From Phlebotomus papatasi (Eukaryota; Arthropoda; Insecta; Diptera; Psychodidae): DNA of 64,000 nucleotides. The position numbers and the translations under genes are program-made. Numbering within the stretch: position 1 is the stretch's first letter; the number at the start of each line of letters is the position of its first letter. Below the pieces are notes generated by a model. It did not search any database. It was not told the DNA's origin and saw nothing but the letters and a program-made list of their open reading frames with translations. This document shows, piece by piece, positions 12,413-25,614 of the stretch. Location: positions 65,224,001-65,288,000 of the forward strand of contig NC_077222.1 in assembly GCF_024763615.1 (NCBI RefSeq), in the 5' to 3' direction.

Positions 12413-13278
12413 CCCGGCGGAACCAAACTACGTATAAACTGTGTATATACGTTGTACGAATACTCAGTATCATCATGTACGCCCATACATTTTACTCAGT
12501 ACTATTTGCACCAAATGAGACCCGAAGTGTGCTTTGGTGTGAGTGTGTCCGTGTGAAGTATTATCTCTTACAGAGTAAATACGTAGTATTACATACATCG
12601 TAAATATAATAAAAACCTCGTATGACAGAAAATGCTGTTGGCAGGCGTGTTGTCAGCTGTTTTGACAACGGGAAATATTTTCCATTGGAATATTCTGTTT
12701 ACAAATTATGTGTTACAATTATTAGTAATTTCAGTGATTATAATAATATAATAATTATGCGACGCTGTGTTATCTGTAGAAAACAGTGAAGTGAAAATAT
12801 TAAAGAAGTTGCAAACCTAAAATACGCGTGTTTTTATTCCATTTTGTGAGTGTTTTTGCAAAATATTTTTTTTTACACGATACTTTGTGATTATCTAAAT
12901 TGTTCAATCGTTGCCTCTGGTTAAATAAAATATATTAAAATCCTTGTGACTTATATAATTTCGTCAATATTTGGAAATAAAAACGGCAGGTGCATGTGAC
13001 AAGTTTGTTTGGTCGCCATTTGGTCGTGTGCGTCTGTATGTGTGTGTTGACAGTTATTTTGCAGTTACAAGTACGTAGTTTATACGGAGTTTTCGTACAA
13101 CTATGTACTCTCAGTACATAAATACGTAGTTTATATTGTGTATGTGAGTGAACTTGTATTTTTGAATGACAAGTCCTCATCAAATACATAATACATGTGT
13201 AACTATGTATTTTTCCTCCACGAATAAGTCGTAAATACATTGTATGTCATGTGAACTGTGTATTTTGGTCCCGCCGGG
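12413..13278. mobile_element. CCCGGCGG element, word TACGTAGTTTATA
   Basis: Inverted ends CCCGGCGGAACCAAA and TTTGGTCCCGCCGGG, about 866 bp. The word ACTACGTATAAAC or its complement TACGTAGTTTATA appears near the left end (about 12429), at about 13073 and at about 13121, with related TACGTAGTATT at about 12580. No long frame. Confidence 0.65.
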
Positions 13279-13876
13279 AGAATGAAACTTTTCATTTTAG
13301 ATGTGGATGAAATTATTATTAAGAAAGTCATCTATTACATCATTTATTTTCGAAAAGTTTCAAAAGAAAAAAAAATATTTAAAAAAAAAGAAAAAAATTA
13401 AAGAAAATATTTTAAAATATTTGTGATATTCTTTAGCATCTTATTATAATATTTACTCCTTGCAAAAATCCTCAGGAAATAGAACTGTTTCACTTAACCA
13501 GAGGGGTGTATTTTGTTTGGTAAGGTTCTACTAGGCTTTCATCTGAGTAATATAACATTTTGAAAGTATCAGCACTTTGTAACTTTTCCTTAGTCAATTC
13601 TTTTAATTTAAAAAATTGCCAATCTAGCACCATCGTTAGCCATTTCGTGATAAGAACGAAATATCCGGAGCTCAATTAAAAAAAAATTGAACATTTCAGC
13701 CAGTGGGTTCAAGGATCACAATTTCCTCTTGAAGTATAAGTAAATAAACAACAATCTGTTTGTTGAGAAATGTAAAACAGGGAAATGCTATCAGCCATCC
13801 AAGGATGATTCTAACTCTATGGAATGGAGTGTGAAATGAAAATACTTTGGCCGCATCATATACAATATACAACCAC

Positions 13877-14116
13877 TCAACTCTGGTAGATAATTTTCTC
13901 TACGGTATTTTCGTCGATATTCAAACGCCTTATTCTCGTTTCCATAAATTTCCCATAAACGAAATATTCTGTAAAGTATTTCAATGCGCTCAGCTTGTAA
14001 GCGTCTCTTAACTCATACCATTTCACCAAAACAGCAGCAGCTTCACACCCCACCGTATAAGCCTCATTTTCCACAAAGCATCTTGTGGCTGTTGGAGACT
14101 TCTCATCTAATGACAT
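13877..14116 (-). CDS. Small uncharacterised ORF (79 codons)
   Basis: An intact frame starts at an ATG immediately preceded by an in-frame TGA and ends in TGA. The product (MSLDEKSPTATRCFVENEAY...) has a charged, helix-like composition and little low-complexity sequence. I recognise no domain and see no promoter, splice site or polyadenylation signal that supports it. It may be chance. Confidence 0.15.
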   Translation of the reverse strand: MSLDEKSPTATRCFVENEAYTVGCEAAAVLVKWYELRDAYKLSALKYFTEYFVYGKFMETRIRRLNIDENTVEKIIYQS

Positions 14117-14887
14117 TCAACTCTCTTTTCTGGTACATAAGCCTCAGTTTAGGAATTACATTTTGTAAATTCTTGCATCTCTTTAAGCCAACCACATTGA
14201 GTGTTTCACGGATTCAAAAGTTCTTATTAGAGGTGGGTGATGTTCTATTGAAAAGGTGAGATTCCAAGGAACATATATTCCAACAGAGAAAATATAAGGG
14301 TGACATGGGTTACCCAGCACAAAGCGAAAAGGGCTCAACTTAAAGTGAAAGTGGTGAAAGGAAAAACTGATACAAGCACGTGTTCTTATTGAAAATCCAT
14401 CTCATACGTAAAGTATTTGATATAGAGAGAGGATTGTGGCAAAAGCACTCACTGTGCCGATCTTTTTTGATCTTCCTGGAGCTTTAGCTTTAAACATGTA
14501 TATTGGGATTTTCTTGAAGCAAATAAATATGAAAAGACTGGGGCTTTTCGCAGAATATACCGGGGAGCTGTATTAATATATTTTAACCCTTATCAAGAAT
14601 CTGTTCCACCACTGCTAATTTGAAGCTTTTTATTCTTTTTCAACTTTTCGAGAGTCTTACGTTTCGTTGCCAACGTGAACTTTTTAATATTAATCAAGTT
14701 TCTTTTAAAATGCACAAAATTCTCCAAAAACTTTCTGTGAAATATTGCATGCATTCTGTATAGGAAGCTTTCATTTGATTTTTTCATTGGTTGGCTCTAA
14801 ATTAAAAATTAATGAAAAATGATTATTGGTAAGTTTTGCTTTCTCCTGTTATTCAGCAAACAAATTAAACGTCAATAAATGAAATTG

Positions 14888-15080
14888 AATAAGGTAAAGT
14901 GCCCTCGCTCGACCGGTAGGTTTATTTATATTTAATAACATTACTAGGTCAATTATTCCATGAATAATACGAACCAGTGACAAATTCATAAAAATTGACG
15001 AAATTGACCATAAAACATTAAAGAATTGACCCATCGGTCGAGTCGAGGAACCCGGTCAAGTGAGGGTACTTTACCTTATT
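14888..15080. mobile_element. TA-type MITE, word CTCGACCGG
   Basis: Inverted ends AATAAGGTAAAGTGCCCTCG and CTTGACCGG/CTCGACCGG, about 190 bp. The right end is GAGGGTACTTTACCTTATT. The word occurs twice on the right side (GGTCGAGTCGAGG, CCGGTCAAG). Confidence 0.7.
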
Positions 15081-15611
15081 AAGCGAGTGACTTCTTGGAT
15101 ATAAAAAAATGAGTCAATAAAATATCAAAATTAGTTTGTGCTCAACTAATAATATTAAAAACCCGGGAAATCATTATAGATATGCAAATATAAACGTAAA
15201 GGAGAAAAAAGTTCCCCCTGGAGTAATCTTAGGTGATAGTCGTACAAAATAAATTGATTTTCGAAGAGATTGATAAATATATCGTCGCTTGGACCATCAA
15301 TTGTCGTAAATTACTCGTCATCTAAATCAGACGTACCTTCAAAATGTTTATGTCACTAATAAACATGAATTGCTGATATGTAAAATAAAAGATTTTTCAC
15401 TGAACAAATTTTGATGGCCTAAACATTATTAACATGCAATTAAATATTAATTGCCATAAAATATTTCAGTTCCATTGTCTTTTCCAATTGGCTAGAATTC
15501 AAAAGCATTCAAAGCTTTATTCTTTAGTCAATTTGAATACTTATGAAACAAACACATTTTATGTGATTCAATATTGCTGGAATAAGAATAATATTACTTT
15601 AGTCATTGAAC

Positions 15612-15775
15612 TTAATTCAATTCAATTCAACTTATATATACATATTGCTCCTCAATTAATAGTTGGTTGCGTCTGCCGCCGACTTACCGCGACCGATCTC
15701 ATTAGGTATACGCCAGAAATCCTGAATTACAGATCGTATATGCCAAGATTTATACAGATTTACAATTTTATGAAT
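15612..15775 (-). mobile_element. LINE 3' end with (AATTG)n tail, copy 2
   Basis: Minus strand: ACGATCTGTAATTCAGGATT, CTAATGAGATCGGTCGCGG and an AAGTTGAATTGAATTG tail. More diverged than the copies at 11371 and 46709. Confidence 0.55.
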
Positions 15776-16440
15776 TAAAATTTCAATTGGCTGTTGTTGC
15801 GTAAGGGAATGGCAACAGGAGCAAGCATATTGAGGAATCAGTGCCACATACTTTTTATTTCAATTTTTTATTGTCTTATTAAATTTTATTGCCTCATTGA
15901 AGTTTTAATTTTCAATATTCTCTCTTCCTGTCTATTTACAAACGTAGTTTAGCTATATAAAATGTTTTTGGATCTATTTGAATAAAATCTCGTTGATGTT
16001 CGAAAATTCAAATTGAACTTTGAAAATTCAAATTGAATTCTTTCTCAAAGTTGTGAAAATTTACATTAGATAAATAATTTTTTAAAAGATGAGCTGAATA
16101 ATTTATCGGAAGTTAATGAAACTAACTAAGATATAATCGAAATACTTCGATATTCGAAAAGGAAACCATATGGGTCGTCCTTGTATAATTTACAAGAAGT
16201 CAAAATGTGTTTTACTTTGTATTTTAAATTCGGCCTTTAAGTATTTCTCTGAGAAATTATGAGTGTGTTCAGAGTTCAGACAGATTGACACTCCTGACAT
16301 TTAAAAATTCCAAAAGAAAGTCATATGAATCTGCCAGTGGATTTATTAAGTATTTTCAAATACTTGTTGTCAAGACGTATGGATAATGAGTTGGATTTTT
16401 TAGGACAATCAAACAAACAATCTGACAAGAACTTTACCTA

Positions 16441-16656
16441 GGGGGAGGTGGGGCTACTTTGAGCTGTGGGGTTGCACTGTTATACAATATTTTCCGCACA
16501 TTTCTAAAGGAAATTGGGTTTTAATATGATGTAATTTGGATAGACAAGACAATTGTGAATCTAAATGAAATACTTGAAAGGGCCAGTTTCATTTAGAAAT
16601 AGGTGAAAATCGTATATCAATGAAGCCCCACAGCTCAAAGTAGCCCCACCTTCCCC
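16441..16656. mobile_element. TA-type MITE, word GGGGCTACTTTGAGCTG
   Basis: Inverted ends GGGGGAGGTGGGGCTACTTT and its complement, flanked by TA on both sides, 216 bp. A second GGGGTT module follows the first within the terminus, as in its relatives. Confidence 0.8.
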
Positions 16657-16684
16657 TATGGTGTCTTTCTCAGTGGTTTCTGTA

Positions 16685-17042
16685 GGGGAATTCTGTAATT
16701 TTCGTGGCATTCTCACGCGTGAGTTCGAAACCTGACAATGCCATTCGAGCTTTTTTTGTCATATCATATGAGCTCGAAAATGCAATTCATTGAATTTTTA
16801 ATAAAATCTCTTTGCTTGATGATTTTATGAAAATAAAGTACGTCTTGATAGATTTGTTTAGCCAAATTCATTGTCATTTAAATTGCCAGAAATCTCAAAT
16901 ATGTGACTTTTGACAATGCCACGTAAGCTGAAATGGCAATGTCACGGCCACAGAATCGCATTTTCGAAAAAGCTATCCTAAGATTCGAACTCAATTTTCC
17001 ATATGGCCCATATGGCATTGCCAGAGCGTTACAGAATTCCCC
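16685..17042. mobile_element. GGGGAATTCTGTAA element, word TGGCATTG/CAATGCCA
   Basis: Left GGGGAATTCTGTAA and right TTACAGAATTCCCC; left flank TA. Inside are GTGGCATTCTCAC, TGACAATGCCATTCGAG, TGACAATGCCACG, AATGGCAATGTCACG and TATGGCATTGCCAG, all variants of one word in both orientations. 358 bp. Confidence 0.75.
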
Positions 17043-17349
17043 TCGTGGTTGGTCTTTTCTTCAGGATTTGTGTCATTAATTCCTTTAATTTCTTATGCAC
17101 CAGTTTTTGAATTTAGCTAGGAGCGCAGTAGCAGTTTTCATTTTTCTTCTTTGCACAGCGAACGGACTGGTATCAGTCCGTTTATTCAAAAACTGTCTAT
17201 TTATTAAAAAAAAAAAGAAAATTAGTGACAAAAATCCTAAAAACAAAGCCAACCAATAACCATTGAGAAAAACTCGATAGGTGTCGAAAGTTCTGGTGAA
17301 ATTGTGTGTTTAATTCATAGGATTTGACAAACAGATTCCAACGTTCACT

Positions 17350-17660
17350 AGTGGATCTCAGTGGCGCAATAGGCAAGACCGTTGACTCTTGGGCGGTGAG
17401 ATCTCTGACTCGACTGTCACAGACTGTGTTCGAGTCCCGCCCGGTGCAATCAACTGAATGTCGAGATAAATATATTTTTCACTGTGATAAAACGTAATAA
17501 AATGCACCGCCTCTGCCCACAAACCTTCAGGAGCACGGAAGAAGCATTCACTACGGGGAAGGCATTCCTGGGCGATCTACGATCAGCAGATTCTTCCAAC
17601 ACAGGGCACCTTGTAATGATTACATTGAAATACCAAGTAAAGTGTTTCGATACGATTTTT
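17350..17660 (+). mobile_element. tRNA-derived SINE, copy B
   Basis: Head GTGGATCTCAGTGGCGCAAT with B box GTGTTCGAGTCCCGCCCGG, then a body matching the copy at 2719, ending CGATACGATT at about 17656. The same end motif CGATACGATTAAT occurs again at about 17785, after a 130-base segment not present in the other copy. Confidence 0.75.
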
Positions 17661-18614
17661 TGACAATAATCCGGTGATTGTCGGATGGGAAATTTCAACC
17701 CAGAATAAAAAACTATTCTTCCCAAAGCTTTCGGTGCCCTACGCACCTTCTTCACTTTATATTCCTTACCTTATAACTGTCTCGATACGATTAATAAAAA
17801 TAACAGGAAGGACAATGTTTAAAAAATACAGCTTAGCTACACCAAGTGTTTTTAATATGAAGCATTGTAGAACGTATGACCCATTACAGAGTTGTTATCA
17901 TAGTTGACGGTAGTGTTAATCGTTCTTTCCTATAACGCGTTTAAAATTTCATTCCTAAGATGAAGGTAGCTTAGATAATCCTATATGGCACTTAACGCCA
18001 TTGATTTAAGTGAAAGGACATCAGTTTTCGGGGACAGTTCACTACAAAGAAGGTGAATGATAGACGACATCTTCAGGTTCCTATTTCTCTTTTTAGAACA
18101 CGTCACACGTAATGTTCTTTAGGTGAGCCGTGAGCCCCATCAAGGCTTACAACAAGACGTGTTTAGGCGCTCCTATTTACAGATTTATCTTAGTTTACAC
18201 TCATTGAACCGTATACTTACTAAAATGCTTATATAATGCTTTTATAATCGAATTTGAAGTTTTGAAATGTGTAAGTTGAGAATGACCAACTTGACACAAT
18301 AGCATGAAAAGTTGGTCAAGAAACGAACTTTCGAACATTTGTTGTGTACTGGAGTATCGATATTCTCAAAAATTTCTTGCTCGTGGTTTTCTCAAATTTA
18401 TCCTTTTAAACAAAAGTGATTCAGCACTATGCTAGGGAGAAGTTTCAATTTTGTGGCTACCACAAGGGTGTCAGAGGATTTCTTCCTATTTTGCATTCAT
18501 GCCCGTATGAAAATCGTCTTTGTGTACCCTTATCAAAGGTAGGAAGGTATCATATGAATTCTGATGAATTGTCATAACACAAAGGATGACACATTGAGGT
18601 ATATGGTCTCTTAC

Positions 18615-18859
18615 CTTGTGGGAACAATTTCTGCGGGATCATTCACCAACTCCCATGAAGTCAGACGAATAGGCCAAGTAATTTGTCCAAAACTATCACG
18701 CAAGAGTGTCTCCCATGTTGAATAGGTTGGAGTGGTATTTGAGTCACTTGGTGCTACTGGTCCTGGAAGCCGTTCACTCCTCTGCAGACGTGTTCGTCTC
18801 TGGGGCGACGACGATGATGAAGCACCCAACAATGGGGGCGGAACTCTAGGGGGTTCCAT
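18615..18859 (-). CDS. First coding exon of an unrecognised gene (81 codons plus 2 bases)
   Basis: The reading frame opens at ATG 18859 (context GCAATGG) and closes on a strong donor, ACAAG|GTAAGA, at 18615. The protein begins MEPPRVPPPLLG, has a serine run and a basic stretch (PQRRTRLQRSERLP), and then a more ordered-looking part with WETLLRDSFG, WPIRLTSWEL and NDPAEIVPTR. GC content is well above the surroundings and the frame avoids stops that the other frames contain. The frame can extend 14 codons upstream to a TTG after a TAA, without an ATG. I do not recognise the protein. Later exons must lie at lower coordinates; none is certain. Confidence 0.6.
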
Positions 18860-20570
18860 TGCGAATTGTACTTGATGTATGTTGACAAACTCTTCGTGCA
18901 ATTAGATTAATTGCTTTTCTTCCTTCAACACCATCTGTCCATGTGAATCTCACATTAGTACAATTTTCATAAGATGAGACAGAAACACTTTTAGCATTGA
19001 GAACTTGTCATAAGTTTCACAGAGAACTTGCCACAAGCACAGAAATATATATCTGGGATGTTATTTATATGCGTGTTTACTCACAAAATTTACATAACTT
19101 AAATTATACCCCTAAAATGTATTTTGCTGACCCACACTTTGTAATAAGCGGTATTTGGGGACACTGAATTAAACATTCACATTCAATTTAGTTTCTGCAA
19201 TTGTTGGTATATTGTGTCAGGTTTTTTTTTTGGAGGGAAATGATAAGAGGAAAATTCGACGGATGAGACAATCTCATATTGAATTTTCTACCCCAGAAAA
19301 TGTGTCCATTTCTTTCATGAAGGCTTTTACCATGCATAAACCTTCCGCTCAGCTTATGTTTACTTTTCATCTCGCAATCCCTACATCTCCCTATACCTTA
19401 CTTCTCTTTCCCTAAAGGGCGATTTTTTCCCAGAATCAGAACGCAAAAAAGAAACATAGCAGTAGAAAATATACCACCGAGAGGGATGACGTGGAAAAGT
19501 AGTCGCAATTTGTGATATCCTCATACCAAACTTTCTTATAGGAATGTGGAAAATTTCCAGCATAAAAAATGAAAATTCTCGAAATTGTGTTTGCATTTAT
19601 CACCTGTGAATTGTTATTCGATAGGCAAGCACAATTTGAAGAGGGAAGAAATAAGGTAAATCGCGCAGTGATTTTCCCCATGTCCAAAAATTTGTGGCCC
19701 TATATGGAAACTTTTGCCAACATTTTGTTTTATATATACTGCCTTAGGGGGAAATTAGATGTAATTAGAGAACATTTTCTCGAGTTTTGGAAATTTAAAT
19801 AGGGATTACGAAGTTTTTCTGGCAATTTCCACTATTTGAGATTCTCACCTGCGTAACAATTACGTGCACGCAGCTTCTGTTTTGTGGAAATATAGAGAGA
19901 ATTTAGTATAATCACTTTCACATTAAAACAGTAATTTATTCTCTGAAGTATTTGGTTTCTGTCCAAGTTTGATATGGTGTATTTAACAAAGTATTTATAA
20001 ATAATACCAAGCAGGTCCGAGGAAACTTGTTTAAAACTTTTAATAGTGTTGCAGAAAACTATACAAACTTATTCAAAATATTGTGTTTCTTTGAGAAACT
20101 TTCAAAGAACAAGTCATAAAACCATTACTTAAAAAAAACATCATTATAAAAATGTTTATACAATAAATTAATTCATATGGATTTTTACTAGTTCATAAAT
20201 CCAGGCTGAAAACATGTAACCAGTTGAAAATATATAGGACTCGTTTAGAATTTCTAAACTTTTCAGGTAAACTTAACCCTTAAACAAATTCTTTAATAAA
20301 TCCAGATTAGTTATATTTTTTTCTTAATTTGTGACCGCACACAGCACTAAGAAGAAATAGGTTTGTTGGCGTGAATGTTAATGAATAAAAAATAAAAATT
20401 TGTTTAATCCTTAATAAGAAATTAAATAAAAAATATTTTAAAAAATCACAAGTGTCGTCTTACTAGATATTCTAAAAGATCGATACACTTTATATACTTT
20501 TAGTATTTTTACATCAATTCACTAACCATGCCAACAACTTATTTTTATGAAATTTATTTTTAAAAATTAC
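18860..20570. other. No gene seen upstream of the 18859 exon
   Basis: This would hold the promoter and leader of the minus-strand gene that starts at 18859. I see no convincing TATA box or initiator. Frames are short and AT-rich. Confidence 0.4.
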
Positions 20571-20571
20571 T

Positions 20572-21105
20572 TAAATTCGGAGACTAAGATCAAAATCAAG
20601 ATCAAGAAAATTTCAAATTTCTTTAAATAATTCTCTGAGACGCTTGAAATTTTAAAGATACTAAAGATTTTAGAGCTTCATAGGAAAATCGCTATTATAA
20701 GATATTTCTAAAAAATAGGTTTCAAAAAGAAAATTGCTGTGAGAAATTCTGGCGTTTGATCTTGTAATGTAATCGAAATTGAATTAAATCGAAGTACAAA
20801 ACCGTAAAAATACCTGCAAAAGAATCACATCTTACATAAACATTTCAGGGTATGGGTCACAAGTTTTTGTTTGCACTTCTTCTTGTATTCACGATTATGG
20901 CCTGTTATATATTTTTAGTATGGCCTATAATTAACTTTCCTAATTTATATGGCGAAATTTCAATAAATTTAGCAGAGAAATAAATTTATTTGTCAGACAT
21001 GACATATTTTTAAGTATAAAAGATCTTATAATATTGACCTTAGAAATATTTGATAGCTTGAAATTTTGTTCTTGATCTTAATCTCAGAACTAAAGCAATT
21101 TTTAA
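20572..21105. mobile_element. Degenerate inverted-repeat element, word GATCAAGA
   Basis: The left part has GACTAAGATCAAAATCAAGA and TCAAGAAAATTTC. The right part has the complementary order TTGAAATTTTGTTCTTGATC then TTAATCTCAG. Related TTTGATCTTG and CTTGAAATTTT lie between. About 530 bp, ends not sharp. Confidence 0.4.
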
Positions 21106-22465
21106 TAATTAGGTCAAAAAAAGAAGCAAAAAGACATTTTTGTGCAAACGCATAGATACTCTTAATTGAATATGAGAATCTCTAGGTGATTAGAAATGTG
21201 TAGACTTTATGCAGATGATCCGAGGAAATAGAAAGTCCATTTTTAAGGATCGTTCAGGACAAGTTGGTCTTATTTCAAAATGCATACCGAAAAATGTTGT
21301 AAATCTAGTAAAAGAATAAGCCTTGGTTATCAATGACTATTAGGACTTGGACCCATTTAGTGATATAGAATTTTGATCCTAAAGGAATATTACATGTCAA
21401 TGTGAAAAAAATCAATTTCTCTACACTCGGTCACTCTTACAAATGAAAAATATGCAGTGTTTACAACTGCCTCAATTCCCCCTATCCTATATACGGATTA
21501 AATTAATTACTGTTCCCCACAATATGTTCTAATTATCAATAATGTAGTAAATACACAAAGTAATATGTATTCCACTCGGAATGGCTAATTTTAATTGATT
21601 TTTGGACTCAAACACTCCAAAAAATATAAATTTGGGTAATATTTATTTCAATACAGAATATTTATTATTACTAGAAATTTTCAAAAAATCTCTATTCGCA
21701 ACACGTAATATTCGATTTAACTTCAAAAGCGTGCAGTATAAATTCATTAATTCGATTAAAATTGTGGGAGAACTTATGGCAACTAATTAAAGAATTACTT
21801 TTGTATAAAATAGTTCTCTCGAAACCATATTAATGAATACAGTGCGATACTGATATTACAAATGTCTAAATTATTTTTAATTTTGATACTAATTCGACTC
21901 GTATTCTCGTTAGCAAACTTGTTAGAAATTCAGTGTACTAAATAAACTCAATTTTCAGAATATGCTGGTAAAGAATAGTGCATAAATCAATTCTGATGAC
22001 ATTATATCAGATACAGTTGCAAAACAACATTTACGTATTAAATATTAAAATATGAAAAACCTACTTGGAAAAAGTTTTCAGGAAATATGATAACACCAAA
22101 AATTCCAATGGAACAAACTTAAAGAAATTGTTAAGATAAATCCTTTTTTCCAGAGAGAGAGCGTGCAATATATATATAGTTAGAAGAATTTACAAAAGTT
22201 TTTTTTTATTTAACTTCGCATAGTACGAGCTAGATAATTTAAAAAATAACATAGTTTTTCGGCTATAATTCAATAGATTATTATTGGAGTGTCGGGAGTA
22301 TTGTGGAAGAAACAGTTGTTTAACAGTTTAAAAAAAATGTTAAGTATGTCTAAACCAAAGATACTACGTACTGGGATAAAATAGAGTAATTCTGAATAAT
22401 AATTGGATTTTTTTAGATTTCCTTACTGCTTTAAATGAGTTAAAAAACCCGAAAGATGTTATTTT
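21106..22465. other. No gene seen; very AT-rich
   Basis: Only short frames. No repeat with clear ends. Confidence 0.4.
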
Positions 22466-23065
22466 TGAGCGTGTGTGGTATTTCTGGACAAGGTGTTTTC
22501 GGGACATAATATGGGTATTTTTGAACACATCAAGAATCCTCTAAATTATTTGTTTTCTTATTATTTTTAAGGATGAAATATTAAGCTCTTTACGTATCAG
22601 ATAAACATAAAACTTCTGAAATTTTATTTAATTTAAAGTGTGAAATGCATATGAATTGTGAGTGTTACATTCCACATGATGCAAATACTTCAGTGCAGTC
22701 AACTTTGCATATGTCAATACAAACAGTGAAATTGAAACATTTCTTTTTCAATAAAAGAATGAAGTTTGGACCTTCTACTCTAAGGTAAGTAATCAGGCTC
22801 AGTGAAATTTATTTACATAATAGCCACTTTTGTTTGTCCCAATATACCCAATTATCCCAAAATATACTATTCTTACTTCTTTATATATTTTTTTCTATTT
22901 TGTATAATAAATTATGCATTTTTTAACATTTTTCGATAAGAATCTTAGTGTGAATAGAATAAAGAACATATTTGTATTAACAAAGAAAAAATAATTTGAA
23001 AAATCGTTTTAAGCTGTTTGAAACTTAAAAGTGCTAAAAAGTGTCCCGAAATACCACACGTTACC
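22466..23065. mobile_element. TA-type element, word GTGTGGTATTTCGGGAC
   Basis: The right end reads GTCCCGAAATACCACACGTT then ACCC and TA. The left end is decayed but retains GTGTGGTATTTCTGGACA. Inside are TTTTCGGGACATAATATGGG, TGTCCCAATATACCC and TTATCCCAAAATATAC. About 600 bp. Confidence 0.6.
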
Positions 23066-25614
23066 CTAGCTAGAGCTTGTACTTTTTTGTGATCTTCTTT
23101 TTCTCTTTGCCCATTTAAAATAGTGAGATGAACTAAAAATTCCTCATGAGAAATGATTCCGCATTAGACCATTTTACCCGACAGTCGTTTTATGAAGAAA
23201 CCTTACCTAAATAAATTTTAAAAAATAAAGCAAAATTGTATAACAACTAGAAAACTTATAAAAAAAACCTATAATATTTATAAAGAAATTAACAGCTTCT
23301 TTATACGAATACGGAAAATCGCGAGACTATATTAATTTTCGAGTATATGATCATTTTATAATTAACATAGTGAAGTTGTTGTATTATCTCAATCCTGTCC
23401 TAAAGTCAAGACCATTGAAAATCTTAAAAAAAAAAAACAAATTATCGGATAAATAACTAACTTAAAATTTTCATTCGATATATAAACATTGAAGGAATTA
23501 TTATGCTTTAGAAAATGACTTAAATCAAAGATTGTTAATGTTATTAAATTGTTATAAATTTCGCAATTTTTGTTCTAATTTTATTAATTATTCCCTTTAT
23601 TATTTTACATTTTTCTATTTTTGGACGAATTGATATTTGATATTTATTTAAATTCAAATTCTATATATTTGAAAAGAATATCAAATATCAAATTTTAAAT
23701 TATTTTAGTGATTTCACTGGAAGATAAACAAAAATTTATTTTTATTAATTTAAAAGCAAGATTATCAAGTGAAATATCGATTTATTTATACAAATATATT
23801 TTAATACCTTCTCTCAATTTTGCGCAATGAAATTTTAGTGTCTGAGACCAAATGCAATTCAATATAGTTTAATTCACTTGTATTTTAGATTTGATATTTG
23901 ATTATCTTTCATATTTTGTTGGGAAAACCGTATTAATTCAATAGCAATAAACTGAGTTTGTTGTTCAATTTCATGAGTCAGCGAATTTAAATTCCATAAT
24001 GCACAACCCTTGTTACACTAATTTGGTAAAACCATCTACAATATTAGTTTAAATGTGTATGAAACTTCTCTGCAAGAAGAAATTTTACATCAAATCCTTT
24101 AGAATACTCCTTTTGTAAAATGGGAAAATTCAAACTATTTGCCTTGACCCCATTCCATTTCGTAGAATTTGTTTGGAATATAATAGTTTTGAGGAGTTTG
24201 AATATTAAGAAGCAAATATTCTCCGGATATTTCAATAGGTTATTTTTAATGAAATTTTCAATGGATATTCCATTGAATTGTGTAGAAATAAATGTGTCTC
24301 AAATATGTAGAAAAGCTTTTGCTCTGCCTCAAGATTGGGAATGATGGAGGCTGAAAGCTGCGTATAGACTCAACAATAGAGTGGCACATGTTAGAAGATG
24401 ACGTGCATTCACAAATGAATAATAAATTGGAAATTGTACTTCTTTGAGATTGTGTCGTCTTTTCAGCTTTTTCCATTCTTCGGAAGGGTTTCTCATTTGA
24501 TTTTCTTCTCCCCTTTTGCCGCCTGTACGCCTAGCTTTTAGGACCAGGGAGGAAATTTGCTTCTTTTCTCTCTTCAAGAGCCAGGAAAAGTAAGTTGAAA
24601 TAATATTTGTGGTGTGCAAAATAAATATTCCCCCATTGAGCCATCGACACAAAAATACATTGCGGGTTGGGATGGTTTCTTCAACAAGAAATACAGCATG
24701 AAAAACCCATAGATTTCCACAGTGATAAACACTTTGACTATTGTATTTTATTGCTGACTAGATAAAAGATATTGTACCAAGGAGAATTTATATAAAAAGT
24801 CATCTATTGTAAATGTAAATGTGTACATAAAAATGTCTTTGTTACTTAGGTAAACTTTTTTTTTAGCATGAGAACTTAATGTGAAAACTTACAATGAGGG
24901 ATAGAAAAATGCCTTTTTGCTCGTCTTTGGTTAATATTCTTTTAGGATATAGTTGTACCTCTTTAATTAAACTTAATTTTACGCATCTTAAAAGCATTAA
25001 CGAATAAAGCGAAAATTTTAATAAATTCTGCCAAACTACACAAACTTATTCTAGAAAAAACAACAAAGAAGAATGAGACAGCTTCAGGACGCAAAGAAAG
25101 TTTTTTTCTAAGGGTAATTTGACATATGAAACGGTATTCCAATTTAACTATATACTAAGCGAAGTCCATTGGGTCTTGGATATTTGAATACTGCAAAGAA
25201 CATTGGGCAAAACTGTATGGAAGTTGGTCCACTACTGAAAGAAATCCGAAAAAGTAAAATAACATTCCGGAAATATTTATTTTATCTTTTATTCGGTGTA
25301 AATATTATGCTTGTGTATTATGGGTTAACGTTACCCTTTTCCATGTTAATTTTATACATTAAAAGGTGTAAAATAACATTAAAAATTGTTGATATATTTT
25401 TACACCTAAAAAGTGTTAAAGTTACGAGGAAAAAAAGTTAATCGTACCCCTTTTTTTCTTAGTGTCTGTGGCGACTACAGATAGGACTAGATACATTTTA
25501 TAGGTAATGGTGTAGAAGAATGAAAAACTATCGAGGCCCAGGACGATATTCGCTGGGAGTCTTTGTAAAAACGCCTTTATGCTTTTGAAAAAATACTATT
25601 TTGACATTGAATTA
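23066..25614. other. No gene seen; very AT-rich
   Basis: Contains a small hairpin at 23632-23690 (GATATTTGATATT with its complement). A minus-strand frame at 24329-24652 has basic, low-complexity content and no splice support. Confidence 0.4.
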
